A DNA stretch of 22,038 bases from RGIG6307 sp964424345 (GTDB lineage: Bacteria; Bacillota; Clostridia; Lachnospirales; Lachnospiraceae). A model generated the notes under the pieces. It searched no databases and was not told the DNA's origin. It saw only the letters and a program-made list of their open reading frames with translations. Positions 7,758 to 14,479 of this stretch are shown here, piece by piece. Made by a program: the position numbers and the translations under genes. The stretch is from the NCBI GenBank assembly GCA_964424345.1, contig CAYRIK010000033.1, positions 1-22,038 on the forward strand. Reading direction: 5' to 3'. Numbering within the stretch: position 1 is the stretch's first letter; each line of letters begins with the position of its first letter.

Positions 7758-7763
7758 ACTATA
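7758..7763 (-). promoter_or_regulatory. Extended -10 for the sensor kinase gene
   Basis: Minus strand TGG-TATAGT forms an extended -10 (TGnTATAGT) 21 bp before the kinase ATG. No good -35 is present, as is usual for extended -10 promoters. It is divergent from the perR promoter. Confidence 0.4.
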
Positions 7764-7826
7764 CCACACTCTCTTTCAAAACACGAAGTAATTTTAAATA
7801 AAAACTATAAAAATTTCATAAACTCA

Positions 7827-7854
7827 TTGACAAACCTCAGAATTTATGTATAAT
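7827..7854 (+). promoter_or_regulatory. perR promoter
   Basis: TTGACA (7827-7832), 16-bp spacer, TATAAT (7849-7854). The start point falls at the edge of the palindromic operator that follows, so a bound repressor would block initiation or clearance. Confidence 0.88.
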
Positions 7855-7860
7855 AAAATC

Positions 7861-7876
7861 AGTAATAGTTATTACT
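7861..7876 (+). promoter_or_regulatory. Probable PerR operator
   Basis: A perfect 7-2-7 palindrome AGTAATA-GT-TATTACT lies between the -10 box and the ribosome site AAGGAGG of the Fur/PerR-type gene. It resembles the A/T-rich dyads bound by PerR and Fur, and placement at +1 is classical for autorepression. Binding is inferred from position and symmetry. Confidence 0.65.
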
Positions 7877-7894
7877 TTTAAGGAGGTAACAAAA

Positions 7895-8299
7895 ATGCTG
7901 AAATACAGTCGTCAAAGAGAATGTATCAAGTCATTTTTAATCAGTCGTAAAGATCATCCTACTGCTGACACCGTATATATGCATGTACGACAGCAGTATC
8001 CAAACATCAGTCTTGGAACGGTTTATCGTAATCTTACCCTTCTGTCTGATATTGGAGAGATTGCCCGTTTGAACGTTGGTGATGGTGTAGACCATTTTGA
8101 TGCAGATACTTCTCCACATCAACACATTGTCTGTACTTCTTGTGGATGTGTACAGGATATTTTTCTTCCTGAAGAAGACACCAAGAAGATTATAGACTAT
8201 GCAGGAAAGTATTATAATGGTGTTATTACTCAACAGATTCTTCACTTTCGCGGAACTTGCAGCGATTGCAGAAAGCAAGAACAAGCAAGTAACAATTAA
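7895..8299 (+). CDS. perR: Peroxide-responsive repressor, PerR type (Fur family)
   Basis: A 134-residue Fur-family metalloregulator. The N-terminal winged helix includes HPTADTVYMHV and ISLGTVYRNLTLLSDIG. Two CxxC pairs (C80/C83 and C122/C125) form the structural zinc site. The five regulatory-metal ligands known from Bacillus PerR all have counterparts: H21 (HPTAD), D69 (HFDA), H75 and H77 (SPHQH), D88 (VQDI). Aspartate at position 69 is the feature that separates PerR from Fur, which has glutamate or histidine there. In PerR, iron-catalysed oxidation of the histidines by peroxide releases DNA. The next gene, 45 bp downstream, encodes a peroxide-reducing rubrerythrin, which fits. AAGGAGG lies 8 nt before the ATG. 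Confidence 0.92.
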   Translation: MLKYSRQRECIKSFLISRKDHPTADTVYMHVRQQYPNISLGTVYRNLTLLSDIGEIARLNVGDGVDHFDADTSPHQHIVCTSCGCVQDIFLPEEDTKKIIDYAGKYYNGVITQQILHFRGTCSDCRKQEQASNN

Positions 8300-8344
8300 A
8301 TAGTACCTAAAACATGAAAATAGTTTAAAAAGGAGATTTTAATT

Positions 8345-8887
8345 ATGAAGTTTGTATGCAGCGTATGTGGTTATGTTCACGAAGGAAATGAAGCACCAGC
8401 ACAGTGCCCAGTATGTAAAGTAGGAGCAGATAAGTTTACAAAGGTTGACGAAGGCGAAAAGACTTGGGCAGCAGAACACGTTGTAGGTGTTGCAGCCGGT
8501 GTGCGTGAAGATATTATCGCAGATTTAAGAGCAAATTTTGAAGGTGAGTGCAGCGAAGTTGGTATGTACCTCGCAATGGCAAGAGTAGCTCATAGAGAAG
8601 GTTATCCAGAAATTGGTTTATATTGGGAAAAAGCAGCTTACGAAGAAGCAGAACATGCTGCTAAGTTTGCTGAATTACTTGGTGAAGTTGTTACAGATTC
8701 TACAAAGAAAAATCTTGAACTTCGCGTAGATGCAGAGCATGGTGCTACTGCTGGTAAGTTTGATCTTGCTAAGAGAGCAAAAGAACTTGGTCTTGATGCA
8801 ATCCATGACACTGTTCATGAAATGGCTCGTGACGAAGCAAGACACGGCAAAGCATTCGAAGGCTTATTAAAGAGATACTTTGGCTAA
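8345..8887 (+). CDS. Reverse rubrerythrin (NADH peroxidase component)
   Basis: A 180-residue non-haem iron protein that reduces hydrogen peroxide, and in clostridia also takes part in oxygen reduction with electrons from NADH. The rubredoxin-like domain is at the N-terminus (C5, C8, C21, C24 in CSVCGY and CPVCK), so the order is reversed compared with classical rubrerythrin. The diiron four-helix domain follows, with ligand segments EGECSE (66-71), EEAEH (100-104) and DEARHG (163-168). AAAAAGGAG precedes the ATG. It lies directly behind perR and ahead of a strong terminator, so the two form a peroxide-stress operon. No separate promoter is evident in the 45-bp gap. Confidence 0.93.
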   Translation: MKFVCSVCGYVHEGNEAPAQCPVCKVGADKFTKVDEGEKTWAAEHVVGVAAGVREDIIADLRANFEGECSEVGMYLAMARVAHREGYPEIGLYWEKAAYEEAEHAAKFAELLGEVVTDSTKKNLELRVDAEHGATAGKFDLAKRAKELGLDAIHDTVHEMARDEARHGKAFEGLLKRYFG

Positions 8888-8915
8888 GCTACAAGCCATG
8901 CAAAATAGTGAAAAT

Positions 8916-8946
8916 AACGTCGGACAAGTTCGCTTGTACCGACGTT
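8916..8946 (+). terminator. Strong terminator after the rubrerythrin gene
   Basis: AACGTCGG-ACAAG pairs with CTTGT-(A)-CCGACGTT around a TTCG loop, 13 bp with one bulged A, followed by TATTTTTGC. Outer bases (AAAATAG..CTATTTT) extend the symmetry, so the hairpin could also stop transcription from the right. Confidence 0.92.
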
Positions 8947-8960
8947 TATTTTTGCTATTT

Positions 8961-9132
8961 TATACGGCGACAGCCGTCNNNNNNNNNNNNNNNNNNNNNN
9001 NNNNNNNNNNNNNNNNNNNNNNNNNNNNNNNNNNNNNNNNNNNNNNNNNNNNNNNNNNNNNNNNNNNNNNNNNNNNNNCATGAAATAGCCCGCAGGGCTA
9101 TGAATGGTGCATGGCGTTATACGGCGACAGCC
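8961..9132. repeat. 72-bp structured repeat, copy A (split by N gap)
   Basis: The unit starts and ends with TATACGGCGACAGCC. Its visible halves, 8961-8978 and 9079-9132, total 72 bp and join to a sequence identical to copy B. Inside are hairpins ACGGC-GACA-GCCGT and ATAGCCC-GCA-GGGCTAT. No coding potential is seen and the family is not one I recognise. The assembly gap may hide further tandem units. Confidence 0.8.
8979..9078. other. Assembly gap (100 N)
   Basis: Exactly 100 N, a common placeholder length for a gap of unknown size. It lies inside repeat copy A. The flanks abut perfectly if the N run is removed, as judged against copy B, so the true gap may be zero or a whole number of repeat units. 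Confidence 0.95.
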
Positions 9133-9247
9133 CAACAGCGAAGCACTGAACACTTAGCGAGATATTTTCGAGCTTAGTGTGAAGGTTCACACCGTGGAAG
9201 TAGCGTAGCGAATTCGAGCTGGCTCGGCTGTAGCTTTATTAGCTTTT
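9133..9247. other. 115-bp non-coding spacer with dyad symmetry
   Basis: Lies between the two 72-bp repeats. It contains GTGTGA-AGGT-TCACAC, an imperfect CACTTAGC/GCTTAGTG arm pair around an AT loop, GAGC-TG-GCTC, and ACAGC near the start matching GCTGT near the end. AGCGA occurs several times. There is no plausible open reading frame. It may be part of a structured RNA or of one larger repeat unit (72 + 115 bp). Confidence 0.5.
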
Positions 9248-9319
9248 TATACGGCGACAGCCGTCCATGAAATAGCCCGCAGGGCTATGAATGGTGCATG
9301 GCGTTATACGGCGACAGCC
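9248..9319. repeat. 72-bp structured repeat, copy B
   Basis: A complete unit: TATACGGCGACAGCCGTC, then CATGAAATAGCCCGCAGGGC and a tail ending in a second TATACGGCGACAGCC. On the plus strand the end AGCCC is followed by TTTTTATTT, so GGGCT..AGCCC or GGC-GACA-GCC plus the T run could act as a terminator. It ends 4 bp before the GNAT gene's stop codon. Confidence 0.85.
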
Positions 9320-9323
9320 CTTT

Positions 9324-9830
9324 TTATTTCCTATTTTCTCTCAAAATTTCCATTTCCACCACATTCCATGGATCGCCTTTTACGATTTCTCTGTCAACAA
9401 ATCCTACTTTTTTATAGCATTCATGTGCTGGAGCATTGTTTTCAAATACACCTATCGTCACTTTTTTTGCTCCAAAGATATCAAAGGCATATTGCAATCC
9501 CAAGGAAAGCATCTGTTTGCCATATCCTTTTCCACGAGCAGACTGATCCACGACAACCCATCCGAAACGCACCTGTCTGCTATCTCCATTTACATATCTC
9601 ATCGTAAAATGACCAACTGCATTACCTTCATCATCTATTGCTGTCCAAGGATAAAAATTGTCTGCTTCCACACAATCTCCATTTTGCTGATCATATTTAT
9701 CGTTGATAATATCCGCATCAATAGGAAATATTCCAAAACGCTTACCGCCCCACTTTAAAAATACATCTTCCTCTTTTATCCAATTTTGAATCTTTTCTGC
9801 ATCACAACGTTTGTATGGTCTTAATCTCAT
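9324..9830 (-). CDS. GNAT family N-acetyltransferase
   Basis: A 168-residue acetyltransferase of the RimJ/RimL-like group, transferring acetyl from acetyl-CoA to an unknown amine. The acetyl-CoA pyrophosphate loop is QSARGKGYGKQML (about residues 96-108), preceded by the strand VRFGWVVVD. NNAPAHECYKKVGF is the usual motif B. I prefer ATG 9830 (MRLRPYK) over 9845 because GGGAG lies 8 nt before it and the family usually begins this way. The gene stands alone on the minus strand between a divergent dehydrogenase and the structured repeat, which may supply its 3' end. Confidence 0.88.
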   Translation of the reverse strand: MRLRPYKRCDAEKIQNWIKEEDVFLKWGGKRFGIFPIDADIINDKYDQQNGDCVEADNFYPWTAIDDEGNAVGHFTMRYVNGDSRQVRFGWVVVDQSARGKGYGKQMLSLGLQYAFDIFGAKKVTIGVFENNAPAHECYKKVGFVDREIVKGDPWNVVEMEILRENRK

Positions 9831-9864
9831 TTTGTTTTCTCCCATCGATTATTTTTTCCGAATA

Positions 9865-9870
9865 AGTATA
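9865..9870 (-). promoter_or_regulatory. Extended -10 for the GNAT gene
   Basis: Minus strand TGC-TATACT (TGnTATACT), about 35 bp before the chosen ATG. The -35 region is weak (TGGATT at 17 bp). Confidence 0.35.
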
Positions 9871-9923
9871 GCAAAAAAAGAAAATAAAATCCATCACAGC
9901 CAATTTATTCCTAAAATATTTCA

Positions 9924-9952
9924 TTGCATATTTGAAATACTTTCCGTATAAT
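9924..9952 (+). promoter_or_regulatory. Promoter of the short-chain dehydrogenase gene
   Basis: TTGCAT (9924-9929), 17-bp spacer, TATAAT (9947-9952). The transcript would start near 9959, about 19 nt before the ATG at 9978. Confidence 0.8.
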
Positions 9953-9977
9953 AAAAACAAAAATGGAGGATTTACCA

Positions 9978-10778
9978 ATGGGTTATTTTACAAATAAAAC
10001 AGTATTGATTACTGGTGGCGGAAAAGCTGTATTATCTGACGGCAGACCTGGTTCTATCGGCTATGGTATTGCACACGCTTATGCAAAAGAAGGTGCAAAC
10101 ATCGTTATCACTGGTCGTAACGTAAAAAAATTAGAAGATGCAAAGGAAGAATTAGAGCGTTTATACGGTATTAAAGTACTTCCTATTCAAGCTGATATTG
10201 CTGCTGGTTCTGATAATGCTGCTACTGCAAAAATGGTAGTAGAAAAGACAGTTGCTGAGTTTGGCGGTATTGATGTTTTAATCAACAATGCACAGGCTTC
10301 TGCTTCTGGTGTTACTTTAGCAGACCATACAACAGAACAGTTTGACCTTGCTGTATATTCTGGTTTATATGCAACATTCCATTATATGCAGGCTTGCTAT
10401 CCTTATCTTGCAAAAGCAAAAGGAAGTGTTATTAACTTTGCTTCCGGTGCCGGATTATTTGGTAACTATGGTCAGTGTGCTTATGCTGCTGCAAAAGAAG
10501 GTATCCGTGGTTTAACACGTGTTGCTGCAAATGAATGGGGTAAAGACGGTATTAACGTAAACATTATCTGTCCTTTAGCTTGGACTGCTCAGTTAGAAAA
10601 CTTCCAGAAGACTTATCCAGAAGCATTTGAAAAGAATGTTCATATGCCTCCTATGGGATTTTATGGTGATCCAGAAGCGCATATCGGCCGTGTTTGTGTA
10701 CAGTTGGCTCATCCAGACTTCAAGTTTATGACAGGTGAAACAATCACTTTAGAAGGTGGTTTAGGTCTCCGTCCTTAA
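9978..10778 (+). CDS. Short-chain dehydrogenase/reductase (SDR)
   Basis: A 266-residue NAD(P)-dependent oxidoreductase with a Rossmann fold. The nucleotide-binding loop is longer than the classical TGxxxGxG: TGGGKAVLSDGRPGSIGYG at residues 12-30. The NNAQ motif is at 103-106. The catalytic triad candidates are S156 (NFASGAG), Y169 and K173 (YAAAK). The C-terminal TGETITLEGGLGLRP is SDR-typical. The start is chosen at ATG 9978 because GGAGG lies 8 nt before it; an in-frame ATG at 9963 overlaps that ribosome site. It is a single-gene unit with its own promoter and terminator. The substrate cannot be inferred. Confidence 0.9.
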   Translation: MGYFTNKTVLITGGGKAVLSDGRPGSIGYGIAHAYAKEGANIVITGRNVKKLEDAKEELERLYGIKVLPIQADIAAGSDNAATAKMVVEKTVAEFGGIDVLINNAQASASGVTLADHTTEQFDLAVYSGLYATFHYMQACYPYLAKAKGSVINFASGAGLFGNYGQCAYAAAKEGIRGLTRVAANEWGKDGINVNIICPLAWTAQLENFQKTYPEAFEKNVHMPPMGFYGDPEAHIGRVCVQLAHPDFKFMTGETITLEGGLGLRP

Positions 10779-10790
10779 TAAAATGTATAT

Positions 10791-10828
10791 AAAAAAGGAT
10801 AGCTTCGTAAGGAACGCTATCCTTTTTT
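10791..10828. terminator. Bidirectional terminator between convergent genes
   Basis: AAAAAAGGATAGC and GCTATCCTTTTTT form a 13-bp perfect stem around TTCGTAAGGAAC. The A tract on one side and T tract on the other let it serve both the plus-strand dehydrogenase and the minus-strand TIM-barrel gene. Confidence 0.93.
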
Positions 10829-10830
10829 TA

Positions 10831-11730
10831 TTATTCTTCAAAGCAATCGTATGCTCCAAGTATATATCTGCCCATTTCGTATAATAAATTTTCTGCTTTG
10901 ATACGAAGTTCTAATGGTGCTTGTGCCAATCTTGTATCTTTGTCATAAGGTCGTCTGGATGCTGCTGGAAGCAAGATGTTTGTTGCTTCAAATGTAAAGT
11001 AGCCTTTGTAATCAATATCTGCAAGTCCATGCATCAAAGAATCCAAATTTAAAGAACCACAAAATGGTGCTACATGAGAATCATGACTGCCTAAATTATC
11101 CTGAATGTGCAGTGCATAAACATGTTCTCCTAAAATTTTCAATTCTTCATCCTGTGCTTTTTCCTGCATATTGCCATGTCCTGCATCCCAACAAGCATGG
11201 AACAATGGATGGTCTACATAATCAATCAATGCTCTTAAATCTGATGCATTGTCAATCCAATATAAACCGTCTACACACATAATGTTAAAGTTTTCCACTA
11301 AAACATTCACATCATATTTTTCAGCAAAATGCAGTAATTCCAAAAAGAATACTTTATTGCGTTCAAACGCTTCTTCTTTGGAAATTTTATGTACATATCC
11401 GGAATGTACAACGATATTTTTAATACCAAGCTCTGCACAGCTTGCGATACAACGCTTTGTATCTTCTATAAACTGTTCATTTCCTTGCGCGATTGGTTTT
11501 CCCATTGGTGAATGAGACTGGACAAACTGAATTCCTAATTTATCAGCCTGTCTTTTTACATTTTCCAAATGTGCTTTATAGTCTTTGGAAAATATACCAC
11601 TCTGATATTTATAATCCATATCAAAATTATAATCCTGATATTTAAATCCAGCTTCTCTTACATACTGCATACATGCTTCCTGCTGAAAAGTATAATGTTG
11701 AAAATCTCCTGTAGATGTTGCTATTTTCAT
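10831..11730 (-). CDS. Sugar phosphate isomerase/epimerase-type TIM barrel
   Basis: A 299-residue protein of the xylose-isomerase-like TIM-barrel superfamily (AP-endonuclease 2 fold), whose members are mostly metal-dependent sugar or inositol isomerases and epimerases. Likely metal or active-site residues are H109 (IVVHSGY), E146 (VLVENFN), D182 and H185 (CWDAGHGN), H208 (ALHIQDN) and E248 (TFEATN). Length is normal. GAGGAA lies about 9 nt before the ATG. The gene is alone on the minus strand, divergent from a PHP phosphatase, with its own promoter. Neighbours do not identify a sugar pathway, so the substrate is open. Confidence 0.85.
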   Translation of the reverse strand: MKIATSTGDFQHYTFQQEACMQYVREAGFKYQDYNFDMDYKYQSGIFSKDYKAHLENVKRQADKLGIQFVQSHSPMGKPIAQGNEQFIEDTKRCIASCAELGIKNIVVHSGYVHKISKEEAFERNKVFFLELLHFAEKYDVNVLVENFNIMCVDGLYWIDNASDLRALIDYVDHPLFHACWDAGHGNMQEKAQDEELKILGEHVYALHIQDNLGSHDSHVAPFCGSLNLDSLMHGLADIDYKGYFTFEATNILLPAASRRPYDKDTRLAQAPLELRIKAENLLYEMGRYILGAYDCFEE

Positions 11731-11789
11731 AAACTTAAATTCCTCTTTGAATAATCCTGTGCATTATTTTGTACATCATTTTTTATACG

Positions 11790-11818
11790 ATTATACTACG
11801 TTTTCTTTTTTGCCGCAA
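11790..11818 (-). promoter_or_regulatory. Promoter of the TIM-barrel gene
   Basis: Minus strand TTGCGG (11813-11818), 17-bp spacer, perfect TATAAT (11790-11795), about 60 bp before the ATG. It is back to back with the promoter of the PHP gene. Confidence 0.75.
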
Positions 11819-11833
11819 CGAAAACTCATCATC

Positions 11834-11862
11834 TCGACAACTGCGATTGCCTGTGATACAAT
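11834..11862 (+). promoter_or_regulatory. Promoter of the PHP phosphatase gene
   Basis: TCGACA (11834-11839), 17-bp spacer, TACAAT (11857-11862) with an upstream TGA giving an extended -10. The transcript would have a leader of about 20 nt. Confidence 0.7.
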
Positions 11863-11887
11863 GAGCGAAACAGAAAGGATTACGATT

Positions 11888-12718
11888 ATGAAACAGTTAC
11901 AAAATTTACATACACACAGTGTTTACTGTGACGGAAAAGATACATTAGAAGAAATGATTGAAACTTGTATGGCAAAGGGATTTACTTCTCTTGGTTTTTC
12001 TGGCCACTCTTATATGTCATTTGCAGAAGACCATTCTATGTCCTTAGCTGGAACTGAAGCTTACAAAGAAGAAGTCCTTCGTTTAAAAGAAAAATATAAA
12101 GACAGCTTCCCTATTTTTCTTGGATTAGAAGTAGAAATGTATTCTGAAGTTGACTTATCAGGATATGAATATTTAATCGGTTCTTCCCATTATTTTGATT
12201 TTGATGGAAAAAAAGTAGGCTTTGACCGTTCTGCCGATGAAGTTCGTCGCGTAATTCAGACATATTTTGATGGAGACGGTATGGCATATGCCCGCAAGTA
12301 TTATGAAAATCTTGCTCGTTTACCAGAATATGGTGATTTTGATATTCTTGGACACTGTGACCTTATTACAAAACATTCTGAAAAAGAACATTTTTTTGAT
12401 ACTTCCAGTAATGAATATAAAGAATATGCAATTTCTGCAATAGAAGCATTAGCTGGTAAAATTCCTTATTTTGAAGTAAATACAGGTGCAATTTCCCGCG
12501 GTTACCGTACAACGCCTTATCCAGAACCATTTTTATTAAAAGAGTTAAAGAGATTAGGCTTTAAACCAATCATTTCTTCTGACTGCCACCAGAGAGAATT
12601 TGTAGATTGTGCATTTGACAAATCTGCACAGCTTTTAAAAGACGCTGGTTTTCAAGAGCATTACATCTTAACAGATAACGGCTTTATTGCCATTCCTTTA
12701 GAAGACTACATAAAATAA
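11888..12718 (+). CDS. hisJ: PHP-type histidinol-phosphatase
   Basis: A 276-residue metal-dependent phosphoesterase of the PHP family, close to the HisJ/HisK histidinol-phosphatases that remove phosphate from L-histidinol phosphate in histidine synthesis. All PHP motifs are present: H8/H10 (LHTHS), H40 (GFSGHS), E81 (GLEVE), H101 (SSHYF), H156/D158 (GHCD) and D232/H234 (SSDCH). ATG 11888 is preceded by AAAGGA at 8 nt and begins with the family motif. The longer reading frame upstream starts before the promoter and is not genic. It is a monocistronic unit away from any other his gene. Another PHP phosphatase activity is possible but less likely. Confidence 0.85.
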   Translation: MKQLQNLHTHSVYCDGKDTLEEMIETCMAKGFTSLGFSGHSYMSFAEDHSMSLAGTEAYKEEVLRLKEKYKDSFPIFLGLEVEMYSEVDLSGYEYLIGSSHYFDFDGKKVGFDRSADEVRRVIQTYFDGDGMAYARKYYENLARLPEYGDFDILGHCDLITKHSEKEHFFDTSSNEYKEYAISAIEALAGKIPYFEVNTGAISRGYRTTPYPEPFLLKELKRLGFKPIISSDCHQREFVDCAFDKSAQLLKDAGFQEHYILTDNGFIAIPLEDYIK

Positions 12719-12752
12719 CAGCGGCTTTATATACTAAAGTTTCTCGTATACA

Positions 12753-12792
12753 AAAAATATGCTGAGAACCACATGGTTCTCAGCATATTTTT
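12753..12792. terminator. Bidirectional terminator, 18-bp perfect stem
   Basis: AAAAATATGCTGAGAACC and GGTTCTCAGCATATTTTT pair perfectly around ACAT, with A and T tracts on opposite sides. It serves the convergent phosphatase (+) and membrane protein (-) genes. Confidence 0.95.
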
Positions 12793-12798
12793 ATTGTA

Positions 12799-14322
12799 TT
12801 ATTTATGTTTTTTTCTAAGCTTACAAATGACATTTTCTGCAGTAACTACGCTGCGTTCTATTCCAAGTGCCGCATATGGCAGCATCATAACAAAATATGG
12901 AAATACATATCGTGTCTTTGCTTCCCACAACATACTGAACAAAAATCCACCGAAAATACCAACCATTAAAATATGAACATCTATTTCCTGTTGTTTTCTA
13001 AAGCTAGAAAGCAGCCAGAATAAAATTGCTCCATATATTACAAGCTGATAAATATTCATGAACTGTTCTGTAAATACTCGAAGGTTTCCAAAATAAAAGC
13101 TGTCCATTAGTGAACTCTGGTCTTCTGCAATCTTACAATTCATGACTAAGCATTGATACATCGGTTCATTCCACTGTGCAATAAATTTTTCTTTGTAAAA
13201 TTCCACTGCATAGGAAGGATGTTCCACACAATATGCAATAAATGCTTCTAAATCTTCTTTTGCTTCTTCGCTTGCTTTGTCTGGATCGCAATCATTATCA
13301 AAAAATACATTGTAATTATATTTAGAAAACCACCCTGGATTTTGCTCCTCCCAGTTTGTTCCCATTGTAATATATAATATACTCGGAATTGCTACTGCAT
13401 CTTCTTTAAAATAATCTTTGTATATGCCTCTGATTGTCATATTTCCAACAATGACTCCAAGTGGTATTGCAAGAAGCATCACAAGTCTTTGCCACTGAAA
13501 TTTCTGTATCAGCTTCACCGCTATCACAACAATAAATCCCAACAATACAACTAGCGAATTTTGTCTTAACTGTGTTGCTGCTCCTGCACACAAAAGAATG
13601 CCTGCAACCTTTGCCCAATGAAACTTATCCAAGCAAGATATAATCAACCATGCAGCAAGAAATAACACTGCTGTTGATGGTACTTCTCCATAAATAAAAA
13701 GTGTGTATACATACATTGGATAACATAATACTGCAAGAATCAAATACAAAAGTTCGGTAAACACATTCGCTTTACTGAAGCTTTTTACTAATTCATATCC
13801 TGCATACACGATGATACCGACACTCGCAACAGAAATCAGACGAAACGCAAGGAAACGATCTGGTGAAGTCAAGGCATATATAATACGAAGTAACGTGATC
13901 ATGCCTAACTGATGTGGACATGTTGCAATATATTTTCCTTTTTCAAATCCTGAGAAATCTCCCAAATTAAACACATTTGCATAATAACTAATATTCCACT
14001 GATCCGCTTCCGGTACTACATTGGCTTCTTTTACCCAATATAAACTGAATAACATTGCCAATACCGATGCCGCAATCGCAAGCGGTCTTGTATGAATACG
14101 ATGTTTTTGTTTGCGAACCAGACCAAACAATCCTCCGCAAATTCCCAAAACAATCAAAAGCCAAATGATATTGAGCCAAACCGAATCTTGTTTAAACGAA
14201 ATCAATTCCGTTGACAGATCAAGCGGTACATATCCTGTCATAGTCAAACTATAAAAAAACAGCAATATAAAAAATAAGGTACATGCTATATGAAACAAAT
14301 AGGTCAGTACTTTTTCTCTCAT
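12799..14322 (-). CDS. Polytopic membrane protein, GT-C glycosyltransferase-like
   Basis: A 507-residue integral membrane protein with about 11 predicted helices. It has the general layout of GT-C lipid-linked-sugar glycosyltransferases (family 39/PMT-like). After the first helices comes an acidic extracytoplasmic loop with VPEADQWN, a position where GT-C enzymes keep an essential acidic residue. A further soluble loop lies between about residues 310 and 400 (NWEEQNPGWF..CDPDKASEE). The C-terminus is basic (KLRKKHK). I chose ATG 14322, behind AAAGGA, because the upstream extension overlaps the promoter. A role in cell-envelope glycan assembly is inferred from the fold; donor and acceptor are unknown. 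It could instead be an unrelated polytopic protein. Confidence 0.65.
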   Translation of the reverse strand: MREKVLTYLFHIACTLFFILLFFYSLTMTGYVPLDLSTELISFKQDSVWLNIIWLLIVLGICGGLFGLVRKQKHRIHTRPLAIAASVLAMLFSLYWVKEANVVPEADQWNISYYANVFNLGDFSGFEKGKYIATCPHQLGMITLLRIIYALTSPDRFLAFRLISVASVGIIVYAGYELVKSFSKANVFTELLYLILAVLCYPMYVYTLFIYGEVPSTAVLFLAAWLIISCLDKFHWAKVAGILLCAGAATQLRQNSLVVLLGFIVVIAVKLIQKFQWQRLVMLLAIPLGVIVGNMTIRGIYKDYFKEDAVAIPSILYITMGTNWEEQNPGWFSKYNYNVFFDNDCDPDKASEEAKEDLEAFIAYCVEHPSYAVEFYKEKFIAQWNEPMYQCLVMNCKIAEDQSSLMDSFYFGNLRVFTEQFMNIYQLVIYGAILFWLLSSFRKQQEIDVHILMVGIFGGFLFSMLWEAKTRYVFPYFVMMLPYAALGIERSVVTAENVICKLRKKHK

Positions 14323-14356
14323 ATCTATAATTCCTTTCCAACATATTTTGTAGTAT

Positions 14357-14385
14357 ATTTTAATTTCTAACGCAACATCTGTCAA
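14357..14385 (-). promoter_or_regulatory. Promoter of the GT-C-like gene
   Basis: Minus strand TTGACA (14380-14385), 17-bp spacer, TAAAAT (14357-14362). Divergent from the luxS promoter, with the two -35 boxes about 28 bp apart. Confidence 0.82.
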
Positions 14386-14413
14386 CAAGATGACTCTCTT
14401 GTCTTTGTTTTGA

Positions 14414-14442
14414 TTGTCACCGCTTTTTCTTTATGATAAAAT
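14414..14442 (+). promoter_or_regulatory. luxS promoter
   Basis: TTGTCA (14414-14419), 17-bp spacer, TAAAAT (14437-14442) preceded by TGA as an extended -10. The leader is only about 30 nt, too short for a SAM- or SAH-responsive riboswitch. Confidence 0.75.
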
Positions 14443-14479
14443 GAAAGTAATTATGGAAACGACACAGAAAGGAATAATT

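Noticed and set aside
8961..9319. CRISPR array
   Set aside because: Only two 72-bp units with one 115-bp spacer are present, the repeat is far too long, and no cas genes are nearby.
9287..9758. Plus-strand reading frames overlapping repeat copy B and the GNAT gene
   Set aside because: They are antisense to a well-supported acetyltransferase, start inside the repeat, and show no domain or ribosome site.
11747..11887. 47-codon N-terminal extension of the PHP phosphatase
   Set aside because: It spans the divergent promoter region, while ATG 11888 has a good ribosome site and begins close to the first PHP motif.
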